Origin: Schistocephalus solidus
Lineage: Eukaryota > Platyhelminthes > Cestoda > Diphyllobothriidea > Diphyllobothriidae
DNA: 64,000 nt
Assembly (NCBI GenBank): GCA_017591395.1
Contig: WEDG01005554.1
Coordinates: forward strand, 54,911-118,910
Direction of reading: 5' to 3'
Shown: in pieces, positions 21,305-32,462 of the stretch
Layout of the letters: every line of letters begins with the position of its first letter
Position numbering within the stretch: the first letter of the stretch is position 1
The notes under the pieces: generated by a model
Told to the model about the DNA's origin: nothing
The model's input: only the letters and a program-made list of their open reading frames with translations
Database searches by the model: none
Program-made: the position numbers and the translations under genes

Positions 21305-21960
21305 AACAATCGGAAACAATCTCGCCTCCGGACGAAAAAAATGTCCAGCAGCTGCCAGCGCCGTGATTGAGGTACATCCACGTGGGCTTCTCTTGTGTGG
21401 GAATGTGGAAGAAGGTGTTGGTCAGCAGGATATGATGTTCAGCAGAGGTTCGCAGCATAAGGAAGCCGTTATATTTAAAGCCACCGAGACCGTGGGGATC
21501 CAGCACTCCCTGCCAGGTAGCGTGGTCTGTCCTGATGCGGATGTTGAAGTCGCCGTGGACAATCAACTTATATGCCTTCGGCACAGTCTCCAGGAGGGCG
21601 TGCAGGTCCTCGCCGCAACAGAGCTCGTCATTGGCAGGAGAGGGGCGTAGGCGCTGAGGATGGTGGTGAAATTGTCCCTACGAAGAGGCAGGCGGAAAAT
21701 CATCAAGCAATCGTTGATGCCCTTTGGCCGGCCGCTCCTGAAGTTGGTGTAGCTGGCCCTCACCTCTTTCAGCTGACCCTTATCAGAGAATTGGGTCTCA
21801 CTGAGAGCAGCAATGTCCACCTTGTAGCGTGCCAGTTCCCGAGCGACTACTGCCATCCTCCATTTCGGCCGGTTGCTCCATGGATTGACTAGAAGGGAAC
21901 GAACAAAACAGGCTGCTAGTGTGAGCGGACTCACCCGAGCAGCCTGGAGGGTATGTCGCG
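21305..21960 (-). pseudogene. LINE F copy F1, 5' part: endonuclease N-terminal half
   Basis: The frames 21934-21563 and 21584-21288 read LAACFVRSLLVNPWSNRPK, VARELARYKVDIAALSETQF (catalytic E), [17 protein letters not shown], then [20 protein letters not shown] (DxN motif), [19 protein letters not shown]. It stops at the B1 insertion, exactly where the fragment at 15345 resumes (QDVLV). The two pieces are therefore one element. Frame changes in the GAGVAF region (about 21700) disable it. Confidence 0.82.
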
Positions 21961-23380
21961 GGGGGTGAGGACGGGGATTATTGCTATAAGTTTGAGTTTT
22001 ACGACCGCGTATTTTGCGATCTGCAAGCCGCGGCCGGCTGCAGAAGACGTGAGATCCAGCATTTTTTTAGGACACCTTTTCTAGCCCCTTCCTCCGTGAG
22101 GAGGCAAGCAGTGTTATCCCTAAAAAGGGCTGCTAGGACATCCCAGACGGCTGCCAACCTCCGCTATGAGTTAAGATTTTATTTAAGCCACGAGGAGACC
22201 ACTGAGAGATGGGTACCATTTAGAGGCGGCCACAGGATCATTCACCACCAACACGAGATAATTGGAGTGACTAAATGCTACCTACGTGGTGCCATCCATA
22301 ACTGATACCCTCTTCATCCCACTGCGTCACTTAGACGCACAAAATACTAGGGTCATGCAGGAGCCGACTGGATTACATGTACGCAAAGTTAAACCAACAA
22401 CAAAGCATGATACATCGACAAAATAATTATGGAACACAATTCGACAGTTTCATACGTGTGGCAGGTTCTTTATTGAAATATTACCGAGCGCAATGCAGAA
22501 CGAGTATGTGTAATAAATAATGGTAGAGGATTTCATGCAACGTCAATTACAGCACTTATCTCCTCCATACTTACTGTGGTGTCGGAGGCGAAAGAGAGAT
22601 AGTACGAGCCAACTAAGATTCAAAATTTAGGTCCAAACTATAAACACAACAGAATCTGTAAGTCGTGGCATGGAAGGTTGCCAACGAACGGGATAAGCTG
22701 GTTCTGATTTGGGCTAGGACGAGCATTTTTCGTAATGTAGTCGCTAGGATGCTCCCGCCTAAACGATGTCTGACTCGCCCCCTGAGTTAAATTTAGCGCG
22801 TGGCACGCGGTGTGTTTTAGAAGTGGAGTAGGTGTAGTTCAAGCGTGCGTAACTGCGAAACATCTCGTTCGCAAACCATGGCTTAGTCCAACTCATGAAA
22901 CAGTTGATGAATAGCTCTAATGAGGCTTTTTTTGTGAGGATTAGGACTCCTGCTTGCGGAATAGTTTGTGTAGCTTGAGTGACTGGCCCAGGTAAACGTA
23001 GGTTTTACGCACTAAAAACTACCGAAACAAAATTCGCCCATCAATTCAGTTGGTGGGCTTTTTGCGCTAGATTTGCCCGAAGAGCATAAATTAAGAAATG
23101 TAATTCCAGCAGCTGATAGGATGTTATATCTTGGGCGATCTTCTCTGCATATAGTTTTAACCACACCAGTCACAGCAGTACGTGTACTCTTTGAGCCGTG
23201 AAGCTCCATTTGAAGGTTCGCCATCTAGGAGGTGTAGGGCAAATAGCATGTATGATCAGGAAGTTTGAAATGTTTACAGGACATGGTCATTGCTTCAATA
23301 AAGACAACATTGAGAAATAGGAAAGTTTGCTATCAGTCCGGTCATCACTTTGTTTTCTGATGTCGGTCACTAATCAAAAC
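21961..23380. other. Unassigned 1.4 kb; H-like segment at 22650-22765
   Basis: The first ~60 bases may be F 5' UTR. A 69-residue open stretch (22096-22305, plus) starts MRRQAVLSLKRAARTSQTAA, has no family I recognise and may be chance. At 22650-22700 gtcgtggcatggaaggttgc matches the start of the H repeats, then diverges. I see nothing else. Confidence 0.4.
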
Positions 23381-23399
23381 AGTAGACGGCTACCCAGAA

Positions 23400-23821
23400 A
23401 AAAACTTAATTGCGCAACCCTCTTTGAGTCTGAAGACTACTGGAGTTCAGTATATGCACGCGGTCCAGAACTAGTTTTTGACCGACGTTTATTGGACATG
23501 ACACTGAGGTCATTCCTCACTCAGCACGTCTTATTTCCAACGAGGGTGTGGGAGGGACAGCAGTCAAACTGTTTAGACCTGGTGTTTACGAAATCGCTTG
23601 ATAGTATTGATGAGGTGCAAAGTCTACCTCCCCTAGGTCGGAGTGACCACGTCGTACTTCACTGGGACTACTCAATGTTTTCGGTGCCTGTACAACCCAC
23701 CAGATTTAGAAGAAATATTTGGCGTGGTGACTTTGATCAAATGAAGACTCGACTCAACAACATCAACTGGGAATCAGCTTTTTCCGGCAAGGTGACAGAG
23801 GATTGGGAATGGTTCAGTTAG
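23400..23821 (+). pseudogene. LINE D3 endonuclease C-terminal part
   Basis: The stretch reads ELVFDRRLLDMTLRSFLTQH, then QQSNCLDLVFTKSLDSIDEV and PPLGRSDHVVLHWDYS, the SDH catalytic motif of LINE endonucleases. It matches D2 9339-9500 position for position. The reading ends at a stop (23819-23821) after EWFS, and the RT frame continues directly afterwards. The N-terminal half of the nuclease is missing. Confidence 0.8.
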
Positions 23822-23824
23822 TTA

Positions 23825-25778
23825 TTGCATATTCTCCTCAGAAACCACTGCCCGATTTTACGTAAGAGACTGGATAAAAGACCCCAGTGGCTGACTCAAA
23901 CGTTGAAAAAAGAAGTGAATAAAAAGCGGAGGTTGTGGAAGAAATCACTCGCTGATGAGACTCCTGCGTTCATAAACGCATACAAGGCACAAAGGAACAA
24001 AGTTAAACGGCTTATCCTCAGGACACGACAAGATTTTGAAAGAGACCTGTTGAACCGTGCAGTAGAAAATCCGAAGTTATTCTACAATTACATTAGAAGG
24101 AGCACGCGTAACAAGGACCCAGTTCCCTCACTAAGGACTAGCGAAAACCTAGAGTTTAGTGAGGATGGAGCAAAAGCGAGTGAAAGCGCACTTAATCCTC
24201 CCGAATACGACTTAGATGAGGGTCCAACAATAGAGGCTGTATCTTTCGACGAAGCAAATGTTCATAAAGAGCTGTTCGCTCTGAATGAGTCTAAATCACC
24301 AGGCCCAGATGATATACCGCCAAAGTTATTAAAGGAAATCGCTGCGGAACTGGCCAAACTGTTGTCAATGCTTTTCCAAACCTCGTTCGAAGCCGGCACG
24401 TTACCTGCTGATTGGAAATCTGCACGAATCACACCACTCTATAAAGGTGGAAGCAAGGTCTCCGCAAATAATTACAGGCCAATTAGCCTTACCTCAATCT
24501 GCTGCAAACTCATGGAAAAAATAATAAAGCGAGAGCTAATGCGCTTCTTAGAGCAGCATAAATTATTATCTGATGCGCAGCATGGATTTCGAAGTGGCAG
24601 GTCTTGCGTAACGAACTTGCTCTATTGTTTGGAACATTGGACGCGAGCAGTTGATGAAGGAAATGCGCTGCACGTAGTCTACATTGACTTTAAGAAGGCA
24701 TTTGATAGTGTCCCTCATCAGCGACTCCTTCACAAACTCAACCGAACAGGCATTAGGGGTAATCTCCTCAGATGGATCAAAAGCTTCTTATTTGGCCGCT
24801 CTCAAACCGTCCATGTCGGTAACCAGCAGTCGGCGGAGGTTGCGGTTGAAAGTGGAGTTCCCCAGGGCTCCGTTCTTAGCCCTACTCTGTTCATTTTGTA
24901 TGTCAACGACTGCATCAATGATATGGATTGTGATGTCGCCATGTTTGCGGATGATATTAAGCTATGGAGGGTAATCAGAACTGCAGCTGACGTAAAAGCA
25001 TTTGCAGGACAACCTAAACCGACTTCAGCAACGGTCAAAGGACTGGCTTTGCCGTTCAATGAGAAAAAAATGAACTATTCTACGAGTCGGTAGAACTAGC
25101 ACTCCGAACCTCATGGATTACTGCCTGAATGGTATACCATTGCAAGAAGTTGACGCACAGAAGGACTTGGGAGTGTGGATCTCGAGCTCCCTTAAACCCT
25201 CGCTGCATCGTTCAAAGGTAGCCAAGTCTGCGATGTCAGTCCTATACCTTGTCAAGCGGGCTTTCTGCCTTTGATGAAGACTGCTTTGCCAAAAGTCTTT
25301 CGAACTTTGTGCGGCCGAAATTGGAGTTCGCTATCCAAGCTTGGAGACCCTGGACCGCGAAAGATCTCAATATCCTCGAAAAGGTTCAAAAGGCGTGCAA
25401 ACCAAACTCTGTGACTGGACAGGGCTCATTACCCTATGAAACCCGATTAGCTAACCTTGATCTCTTTTCCCTTGAGTTACAGGCAGCTACGAGGTGACCT
25501 TGATACAAACATTCCGTATCATGTGCGGTCAGGGCTGCTGCCTCGCACCTGGAGACTTCTTCCAGTTAGCAACAACCACGAACTTGAGAGGGCATCCACT
25601 CAAACTACGTGTAACTGGGGCCAGACTGGATACACGAAAGTTCTTCTTCTCCAAGAGAGCGGTCGACGCTTGTAATGCTCTGTCTCTGGATGTTGTTATG
25701 GCTACTTCCGTTGAGCTTTTTAAGAAAAACCTGGACCAGCATGGCAGTGCCCACTATAATATCCCCAGAGCTTCTTAG
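23825..25778 (+). pseudogene. LINE D3 reverse transcriptase, 422-residue open palm
   Basis: The stretch 23825-25093 is one open frame: a linker with LDKRPQWLTQTLKKEVNKK, then ESKSPGPDDIPPKLLKEIA, LPADWKSARITPLYKGG, YRPISLTSICCKLMEKIIKR, QHGFRSGRSCVTNLL, motif A VVYIDFKKAFDSVPHQR, motif B ESGVPQGSVLSPTLF and motif C MFADDIKLWRVI. All catalytic Asp residues are intact. A frameshift after FAGQPK ends it. The thumb (QKDLGVWISSSLKPSLH; LEFAIQAWRPW) and tail (RGHPLKLRVTGARLDTRKF) continue in other frames to 25778. It is the most intact RT in the window but not a complete protein. Confidence 0.88.
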
Positions 25779-26057
25779 TCACGTCCCAGTTGAATCACAC
25801 TCTTATATTACAGTACCATTTTTATAGCATTTTTACTATCTCAAACTCGTCGCATATGCCTCACTCACGAGAATCTTGTCACCAACAATAGCATGTACTC
25901 ATGCTACTCGTAATATGCAAGTACACATTTATGTTTACTCTCTTCGATGAGCCAACAGCTGCTTATTTTCCGCACGCTATTATGTAAACCGACTTTTTTA
26001 CATTTTCATGATGTACCAGAGGCTTTTTAGCCATACTGTAGCCAAGAGGGAGTTCAA

Positions 26058-26086
26058 AGGCGTTTGCCTATCTTTCCCTTAATAAA
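26058..26086 (+). promoter_or_regulatory. 3'-terminal hairpin and AATAAA of LINE D3
   Basis: AGGC-GTTT-GCCT (26058-26069) is followed by AATAAA at 26081-26086. D2 and D4 carry the same block, TTCAA.GGCG....GCCTA, with a changed loop. Confidence 0.5.
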
Positions 26087-26100
26087 CTTAAAAAATACTG

Positions 26101-27055
26101 TAGATTCAGCTTAGGCCAGAGGCTCGCTTAGGTTTTTGCGACTGACCAACCGATCATCGACTGAAACTGAGTATCGCACGAAGTAAAATATTGATCTAGG
26201 CGACGAACAGATGGTAGACGGACGTAACTGTTGGCTTTTCTGTATAAAAAGACGCGCATGGAGAGCATTCACAGCTTTACACTGATGAGTTATCATACCG
26301 CAAAAACAGACTTCCGTCTACATGTGGCTCACGAGGTTTCCTGTGGTCCGCAGTTCCTACAGATGTAACCATGGCGCATGAAAATGGGTGTCAGACGGAT
26401 AGGGTGCACCTTATAACGTTTTTAGATCGTGCCCCATCAACACTATTCTGGATTCAGGGTGCTCTGGAAGCTTACACCCATAATATTGTGAGTAGCCTTA
26501 GCCAGGGGGCTGTAGCAAATCCCCAAGGACACTGCTCTCCGTCACACGCAAACCAGTGTTTGAACATCCACATTGCTTGACCTACGACCACAAAGCCCAG
26601 TGAGTCCTCGTGGGCTATTCTCAGTACTCTTCAGTCCATCCACCCCACTCGATTTGACACGTCGAAACATGTCGGCAAAATCTTTCTGGTTCAGCTGCCG
26701 AATAAGTGGGAGTGCTATCAACCTTGGCAGGCGAAACGGTATAATGCTCACGTCAGTAAAAAAAATAACAGTACGCAGTATACTTAACAATCAACTGCTA
26801 CCAAACAAAGTACTAGTTAAACACTCAAACAGGTGCCTGACACATTTTTGCTGCTGTTTCGGCAAGTAAGAGGGCGTCGGAGCGCCATGCCAGTCAAAAT
26901 ACCGATATTTCGTGGGATCCACTGTAAGATCCTTGAAATACTGGTCGAATTACCGCAGTTGCAGTACAAGTACTAGCTAAAAGCACAAATACATGCTTCG
27001 CCAGTTTTGTGCCTCTGCATAATGCGGCTGGTGTATATCTCAAAACCGACAACAC
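26101..27055. other. Unassigned 0.95 kb
   Basis: Short open stretches on both strands (such as 26371-26580 plus and 26542-26790 minus) overlap each other and match nothing I know. No repeat partner was seen within the window. Confidence 0.4.
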
Positions 27056-27450
27056 CTAAACATCATGCACACCCTCCGCTCCTGCCATTCTTACCGCCAC
27101 TGCCACCCCCACTACTATGAATGACACCCCTTCAGCCTCTACCGATTTCTCCTGCCCACAATGCGCCCGCAAATTTAACTCACGCATCGGCCTGATCGGT
27201 CATCTGCAAATCCATCGCGCGGAGGCTGGTGAACCAGTGCCTGGGGCTCCGACATACAGTCGCCGCGTCCGCCTCCACTGCCCTCACTGCTCCCGCACAT
27301 TTGCACACCGCATGGGCCTATTCGGACACATGCTCCTCCACGACAACCTGCGGTAAACCACCGGAGGCTAAGCCATATCAGTGCACACGATCTACACTAA
27401 TACATAGACAACACCCTCACAATCATCAAAATGTACTTGATAAAATCACG
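27056..27450 (+). pseudogene. LINE F copy F3: intact C2H2 finger pair (3' end only)
   Basis: The open frame 27117-27356 (79 residues) reads MNDTPSASTDFSCPQCARKF, RIGLIGHLQIHRAEAGEPVP, GAPTYSRRVRLHCPHCSRTF, RMGLFGHMLLHDNLR and then stops. Both fingers keep all Cys and His ligands (C-x2-C-x12-H-x3-H). The first finger, the GEPVPGAPTYSRR linker and the second finger repeat the plan of F1 (13118-12672). This is the 3' end of a 5'-truncated F insertion, not a free-standing transcription factor. The finger pair is the best preserved in the window. Confidence 0.8.
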
Positions 27451-27645
27451 GTGTCCTAGAAACCGTGGCTTGGAAGGCTGCCAATCTGACGCTTACACCA
27501 GACCACGCCGTCGGCCCAGTGTATGTGCTGTTTGTGTCGAGTGGTTGACCAGTGGACTGGGAGTCAGAAAGCGATGGCTCCTCCATATCCCCTGAAGAAA
27601 TAAAATCCTGGTGTGTGCGTTATAGGGGCCAGGCCGTACTGTGGC
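27450..27645 (+). repeat. H repeat (SINE-like), plus copy 1
   Basis: It starts ccgtggcttggaaggctgcc, contains agaccacgccgtcggcccag and ends near gatggctcctcc. It directly follows the F3 3' end. A second copy begins 355 bp downstream. Confidence 0.65.
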
Positions 27646-27804
27646 GCGCGAAGGCGGGTACGCTGACCTGTCAGCCAATGTGCCCACTCCCACCTCAGAC
27701 AACTGACTGGCTCGGAGGGTGGTCTGATTGTGGGGGTGGGGAATAGAGTGAGGTCAAGGGCTCAGCGCATTTTCCTCACTATAAACAATCTGACGCACTT
27801 TAAA

Positions 27805-27995
27805 CTATCACGGTGCGCTAAAAGCCGTGGCTTGGAAGGTTGGCAACTGACAGGATAACTCGGACCACGTGGTCGGCCCAGTGCGTGTGTTTGTGCGCCA
27901 TGGTCGACTGGCGGACTGAGAGTCAGGCTGCAATGGCTCCTTCTTAATGTGGCCTTTATGGCAATCCCACTCCGTGGGATCCGAGTCAGGTGTGG
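27805..27995 (+). repeat. H repeat (SINE-like), plus copy 2
   Basis: It starts at atcacggtgcgctaaaagcc and contains ggaccacgtggtcggcccag and ggctgcaatggctcctt. Both plus copies are preceded by an atcacggtg block, which suggests a shared left boundary. I see no clear poly-A or simple tail, so SINE status is inferred. Confidence 0.65.
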
Positions 27996-29572
27996 TGGTA
28001 CACCCAGGGGTGGCTCCGGCTGCGCCAGCCACCTGCTCCCTCTCCCGTCTCTGGTCTTCTTGACTCTGTCTTGACATCTGGCTCAGGTGGGGGAGGAGGA
28101 GAGAGTGCGGTAGCTGCAGCGCAAGGCTACTATCACTTTAAAATAATTCACGCGCAAGTCACCGTCCCTGCACCACCCTTCCGTGGAGCGTAGGGTGGAC
28201 CTCGTCGAAATCGACGGTCGAACTGTCATATCTCAAAAAGTACATAGATAGAATGGTCGAAGACCTCTGCGAACGTCTCTGACGACGGATTACAGTGAGT
28301 ATCCGAATGATCCAACCATTAAACTTCTTCCAGCAATCGCATCTTCTTCCGAAGTGGAGGACACCCTTACTTTGATTAATAAAATAGGAAGAATGTGGAG
28401 TTTAACTACGAAATGCGCATAAGAAATTTCGCTTGCTGCATGCTTTCTATTACAACCAACGAATTCACGCTGCTCAAGATAGTTAGTTTTAACCCGTATC
28501 CTGGCTTTAATGACATATATTGGGGTTATGTTATACACTTGCCATTAATACAGTCTCAGAAACGCAATTTATGATTCAGGAGTTATATGACCTAATGTTT
28601 GATGGGAAACACCCCACCCTTTACTCATGTTTTTTCTAAAAATATGGTGCATCCTGCATGCGCTAGGCATGTGTGGCAGGCGTAGACGGGTTGGTTAATA
28701 TTTGAAACCACTACGCCCTATTTCGCCTCTGGTTTACCTGACTTTTTCTTGATACCAGGCCAAGCGGGTACCGACGGAGATTGCGGTGGATGCCACGCAA
28801 GTCACCGTACCTGCTCCTGCCATGTTGCGGAGCATTGGATGGACGGTTGAACTGTTATAAGGAGACTGTTGCTGTGAAGGCGGTGCCTACGAAATGGACG
28901 CATAACAGCGGTTCGCTGAACCGAGACTGCACATCATTTCGGGGTTAGAAATGACATCAAGCAAGAAAGCCCTTAATAGATGTCCGTGCAACAGGCAATG
29001 CGAAATGTCCCCGCCAACAATAATGGCAGGTAAGACTGCAGAGGAATGTAATTGCATGGCAATCGTACTATGACCATCACAAGTTGAACAGCGCAGAAGG
29101 GGAAAGAGCCCACGGAGTGCTAGGCAGCCTCTCCAAAATGAAGTTCAGCGGGTGGATCTATCGAAGGCAAAACACGTGGTTGGGTTTTCAGCGCGGTGAA
29201 GTATGCAACATTTTTATATTTCTGACTGAGCGTGGGCAGCTTGTGAATATTCCTGGGTTATCCATTTGAAGCTGATGGAGTTCAGGTCAACTACTCATAT
29301 CATAATTCGGACTGGGCCTAAAAAGCTTTATTCCGAAGGAGTTACTCTAGGTTCAAGCATTATTTTCTAAAGAGATTAAAATATCACGTTTCAAAACTGG
29401 AGTATAAACTAGGATTTAGATGAATGTGCGCATTCCAGGTGTGTGTACAAGTAAAGAAGAAGTAGAAATAGAAGGAGAAAGAGAAGGCTGTTAGCTCGCC
29501 GAACGAAACCATGGTCCATCAGACGTGACGTTATTGTTCACATCCATCCCGGCAAGTTTGGCACAGTAAGTC
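27996..29572. other. Unassigned 1.6 kb with a short internal duplication
   Basis: The segment 28150-28210 (cgcaagtcaccgtccctgc... onward) recurs in weaker form at 28797-28860 (cgcaagtcaccgtacctgc...). Both are followed by gga-gc-t-gg and acggt-gaactgt. Open stretches are short and unconvincing. Confidence 0.4.
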
Positions 29573-30540
29573 TTGCAAATGAGACGTCAGAAGTCATACG
29601 AAGAAACCCAGAGTTCGTTCAAAATCAAACACCTCAAGAGGCTGTTCAAATTTATACAAAAGTTATCCTTCGCCTTCGCAGGAGAAACCTATGAGCAGAT
29701 CACGGGAACTCCAACCACCAATCTTTTGCTGCAGATTTTTCATGATCGCCTTGACTCGATCTTCCCGGATAAAAAATTCACGAGGGAAGAAGAAAAAGTG
29801 CAGCGGCTGCCCTTCCTTGATGTGCTAGTCAGACGAAGTTTCAACGGCAAAATTGTAACTACTGTCTAAACGAAGGCAACGAACACCACGCAACTTCCGA
29901 GTTTTCACAGTAATCATCCGTTGGCCAAAAAACGAAGATGAGTGACAGTACATTAGAAACGAATCCAAACCCAGAAGAGCACGTGTGACCCGATATCTTT
30001 GAGACCATTTCATGCGGAACGGCTATTCGAAGGCGTTCATAAACTGACGCCTACGCGTTTGCCCCCGGAAGGTCCAAGCAGAACCAGCTGCTGTGGTATG
30101 ACATGCGTTGCCATACATGAAAGACGCGTCGGAGGCGACTGAGCACATTGCTGCGAGACTAGGTGTCGGAGCTGCATACCGGCTCTGATTTACCATGCAC
30201 AGCAGGGCCATGAAAATTAAGGACCAATCAAATCCTAGTGAGCACTCAGGTGTGGTGTATCGCATCCCGTGCCTAAACTGTCCTCGTTACCACACAGGGC
30301 AGACTGGATGCATGCTTAGATTGTGTATGTACGGCTGTGAGACTGGTTATCACTAGTGCCTAAACACACCTATGAAACAGGTCACAACGACGAAGATAAT
30401 TGCCTGCCCCAGGATAAATCGAGCCGGAAATTTATTTAAGCCTGGGTTTCCGATTAGAACTCAATCGATTTATCGATCTGGCGTCAGCATGCAGGGCACT
30501 GTGCAGTCACCCCTATACTGAAGTTACTGGTGTTTGATTG
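29573..30540 (+). mobile_element. Penelope-like element fragment (RT end plus GIY-YIG endonuclease)
   Basis: The frame 29573-29869 reads FAGETYEQITGTPTTN and directly LLLQIFHDRLDSIFPDKKFT, REEEKVQRLPFLDVLVRR, the C-terminal RT motifs of Penelope-like elements. The segment that should hold the YVDDT catalytic motif, between GTP and the FHDRL stretch, is deleted. Other frames then give KATNTTQLPSFHSNHPLAKK (29875-29935), NGYSKAFINR, and SGVVYRIPCLNCPRYHTGQT (30246-30305), the start of the Penelope GIY-YIG nuclease. The latter part fades by 30540. It is broken by deletion, stops and frameshifts. Confidence 0.8.
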
Positions 30541-32424
30541 GTTCCCTATGCCATATAACTTTTGCTTGTTTTGTTGCTGATGGACTCCATTAAGAGTTCG
30601 AAAGCTCAGATGAAAAAAATACATGGTTTCGGCGAGCAGACTTCTTCTTTTCTCATAAACTAGGAAGCACAGGACTCTGGGTGACCCATTGCAGGTGCGA
30701 CAGGTGGCGACAGAAAACTGCCCAAACGCATGTCTTCATAGTATATGTGCTGTCCTTACAGCAGCTGATGCAGGAGAGAACTTCAAGGTCATCGATTACC
30801 TCCAGCAGAACGCTACGATAAGAGTCTGCAGGTTGGAGAACAGGGCCAGTGTCCTAAGGAACTTGAAGGAATCCGCAGCAGCTACATTGCCTAAAAATGC
30901 CCGTGGCTCATCGCCGCGATAAGCCAGTTTGTCTAAACAGTCTCTTTTCCCTAATGTTCAGTGGTCGTCCGTAGACACCCATGGAAATCCCCAACCTGGT
31001 CAATATCTGCCTTGAATTACGATCACGTCTCAAGCACCTCCATATTTCAGAGTAAAAGAGTTAGATTGGTAGAGCTATCTTGTTTGATCTAACCAGGCCT
31101 CTCGACAAGCATTCGTGGTTAAACAGTACGGCTACGATCTAATTGAAGACGCATCATACTGACTGCGGATTCTAGAACATACAACCTTGCACTCATTTGA
31201 GATTTTAAGGCAAAATAGCTATCGGTTTCGTTGGTAAAAGTTCTTCGTTTACCTCAAAGACTTGCCAGATCTTTCGAAGGACAAGTGTTCAGCAAAACAC
31301 CGAACACTGATCGCAGGACGTGCACCCCAGACGTCTAAGTTTCGGGACAAACGCAGATAGGCAAATTAACTAACGCGCTTCATTCGAAATCTGCAGATGG
31401 TGAAACGACTCGATGAGAAGGGCCTGATTGCCAAGAGCAGATTACGATGAAAGAATGTACGCATGCATCCTGGAAAGTCGTCCAGTTAAGTCACGATTAT
31501 AAGAGATCGATTGATAACGTTTTCACAGCGCGTTATCAACTTTTCCAACGAGCTAACCGAAGCAGTTGTAATGGCCACATGATTGCTATACAAACACGTT
31601 CCACCGGGCACACGGCCCGGTCACTAACTTCATCACAACTTATGGCAGGCAGCAGCGAACTCCAGATCCGTACGGAAACCATCAGACACGAAGAGATGCG
31701 ATACGCGACATCATCATGATCGGCTGTATTAAGCATGACTGTATCCATAACAAGCACAGATAAAAATGTACACAGCATGGACACTTATAATTATTTTCAA
31801 GACATAGTGTATGACAATTTGAAGCCTTACACATACTATACTAATCATCAGCACTTTGGGCGGCAAACGTGTTCGGATATGGTACCTGCGCACTGAGGTA
31901 TGCGTCCTTGGCTAGTTGACGCAAACACTTGCCTATGAAGTAAACACAACCCTTCATCAACATTACAATGGCCACCCTTTAAGTAATCAACAGCTAAAAT
32001 AGGTACAGCTGATAATTTCTATGAAAAACACATACTATGGGGATTTGTGAAACTTCATACGGGTTGAGTAACGCAGAGAATCGACAAGTCGGTATTCAGA
32101 CTCCTATGCCGATGACTCAACTAAGACGATTTGAAACATGAAATCCTAATGCCTGCTGTAATTAATAACACAAAAACTATGCAGAATTTGCGCACATTAA
32201 TTCCAGCAACAGGTGGTCAGTGTGTAAGCAGTGTCCACATAGCCGGACATGGCTCACTTCGAAACTATCTTTTTGAGTGCAAAGGGTCGGTAACTCGATG
32301 TTTCCCAAAGTAAAAATTCTGGGAATACAATTATTGGATAGGTTTTAATAAAGCTAGAAAGTGTACACGAGTCCAATCAGACAGTGGCAGTTAGTGCTTC
32401 CATCAGCCGTGTGCCAGCTGTTTT
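30541..32424. other. Unassigned 1.9 kb; open stretch 30689-30922
   Basis: A 77-residue plus-strand frame (30689-30922) contains HSICAVLTAADAGENFKVID and LENRASVLRNLKESAAATLP. I know no family for it. Other short frames (31447-31719 plus, 31536-31784 minus) overlap and look like chance. I found no repeat partner in the window, so this may be single-copy DNA. Confidence 0.35.
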
Positions 32425-32462
32425 AAGTTGTTAGCCATGTCAGCTGACATGGCTAACAACTT
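32425..32462. repeat. Perfect 38-bp palindrome
   Basis: The left half aagttgttagccatgtcag is followed with no spacer by its exact reverse complement, and the match stops at both outer ends. It could form a cruciform in DNA or a 17-18 bp hairpin in RNA. It lies about 365 bp downstream of the ELOF1 stop codon (minus-strand sense). Confidence 0.9.

Larger units (their letters stand above)
23381..26100 (+). mobile_element. EN-RT LINE of clade D, subfamily D3 (best-preserved RT)
   Basis: This plus-strand copy is 5' truncated within the endonuclease. It contains the nuclease C-terminus (23400-23821), a long RT (23825-25093), thumb and tail frames to 25778, and a ~320-bp 3' UTR. The UTR ends with a small hairpin, AATAAA at 26081-26086 and an A-rich tail. 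Confidence 0.88.
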
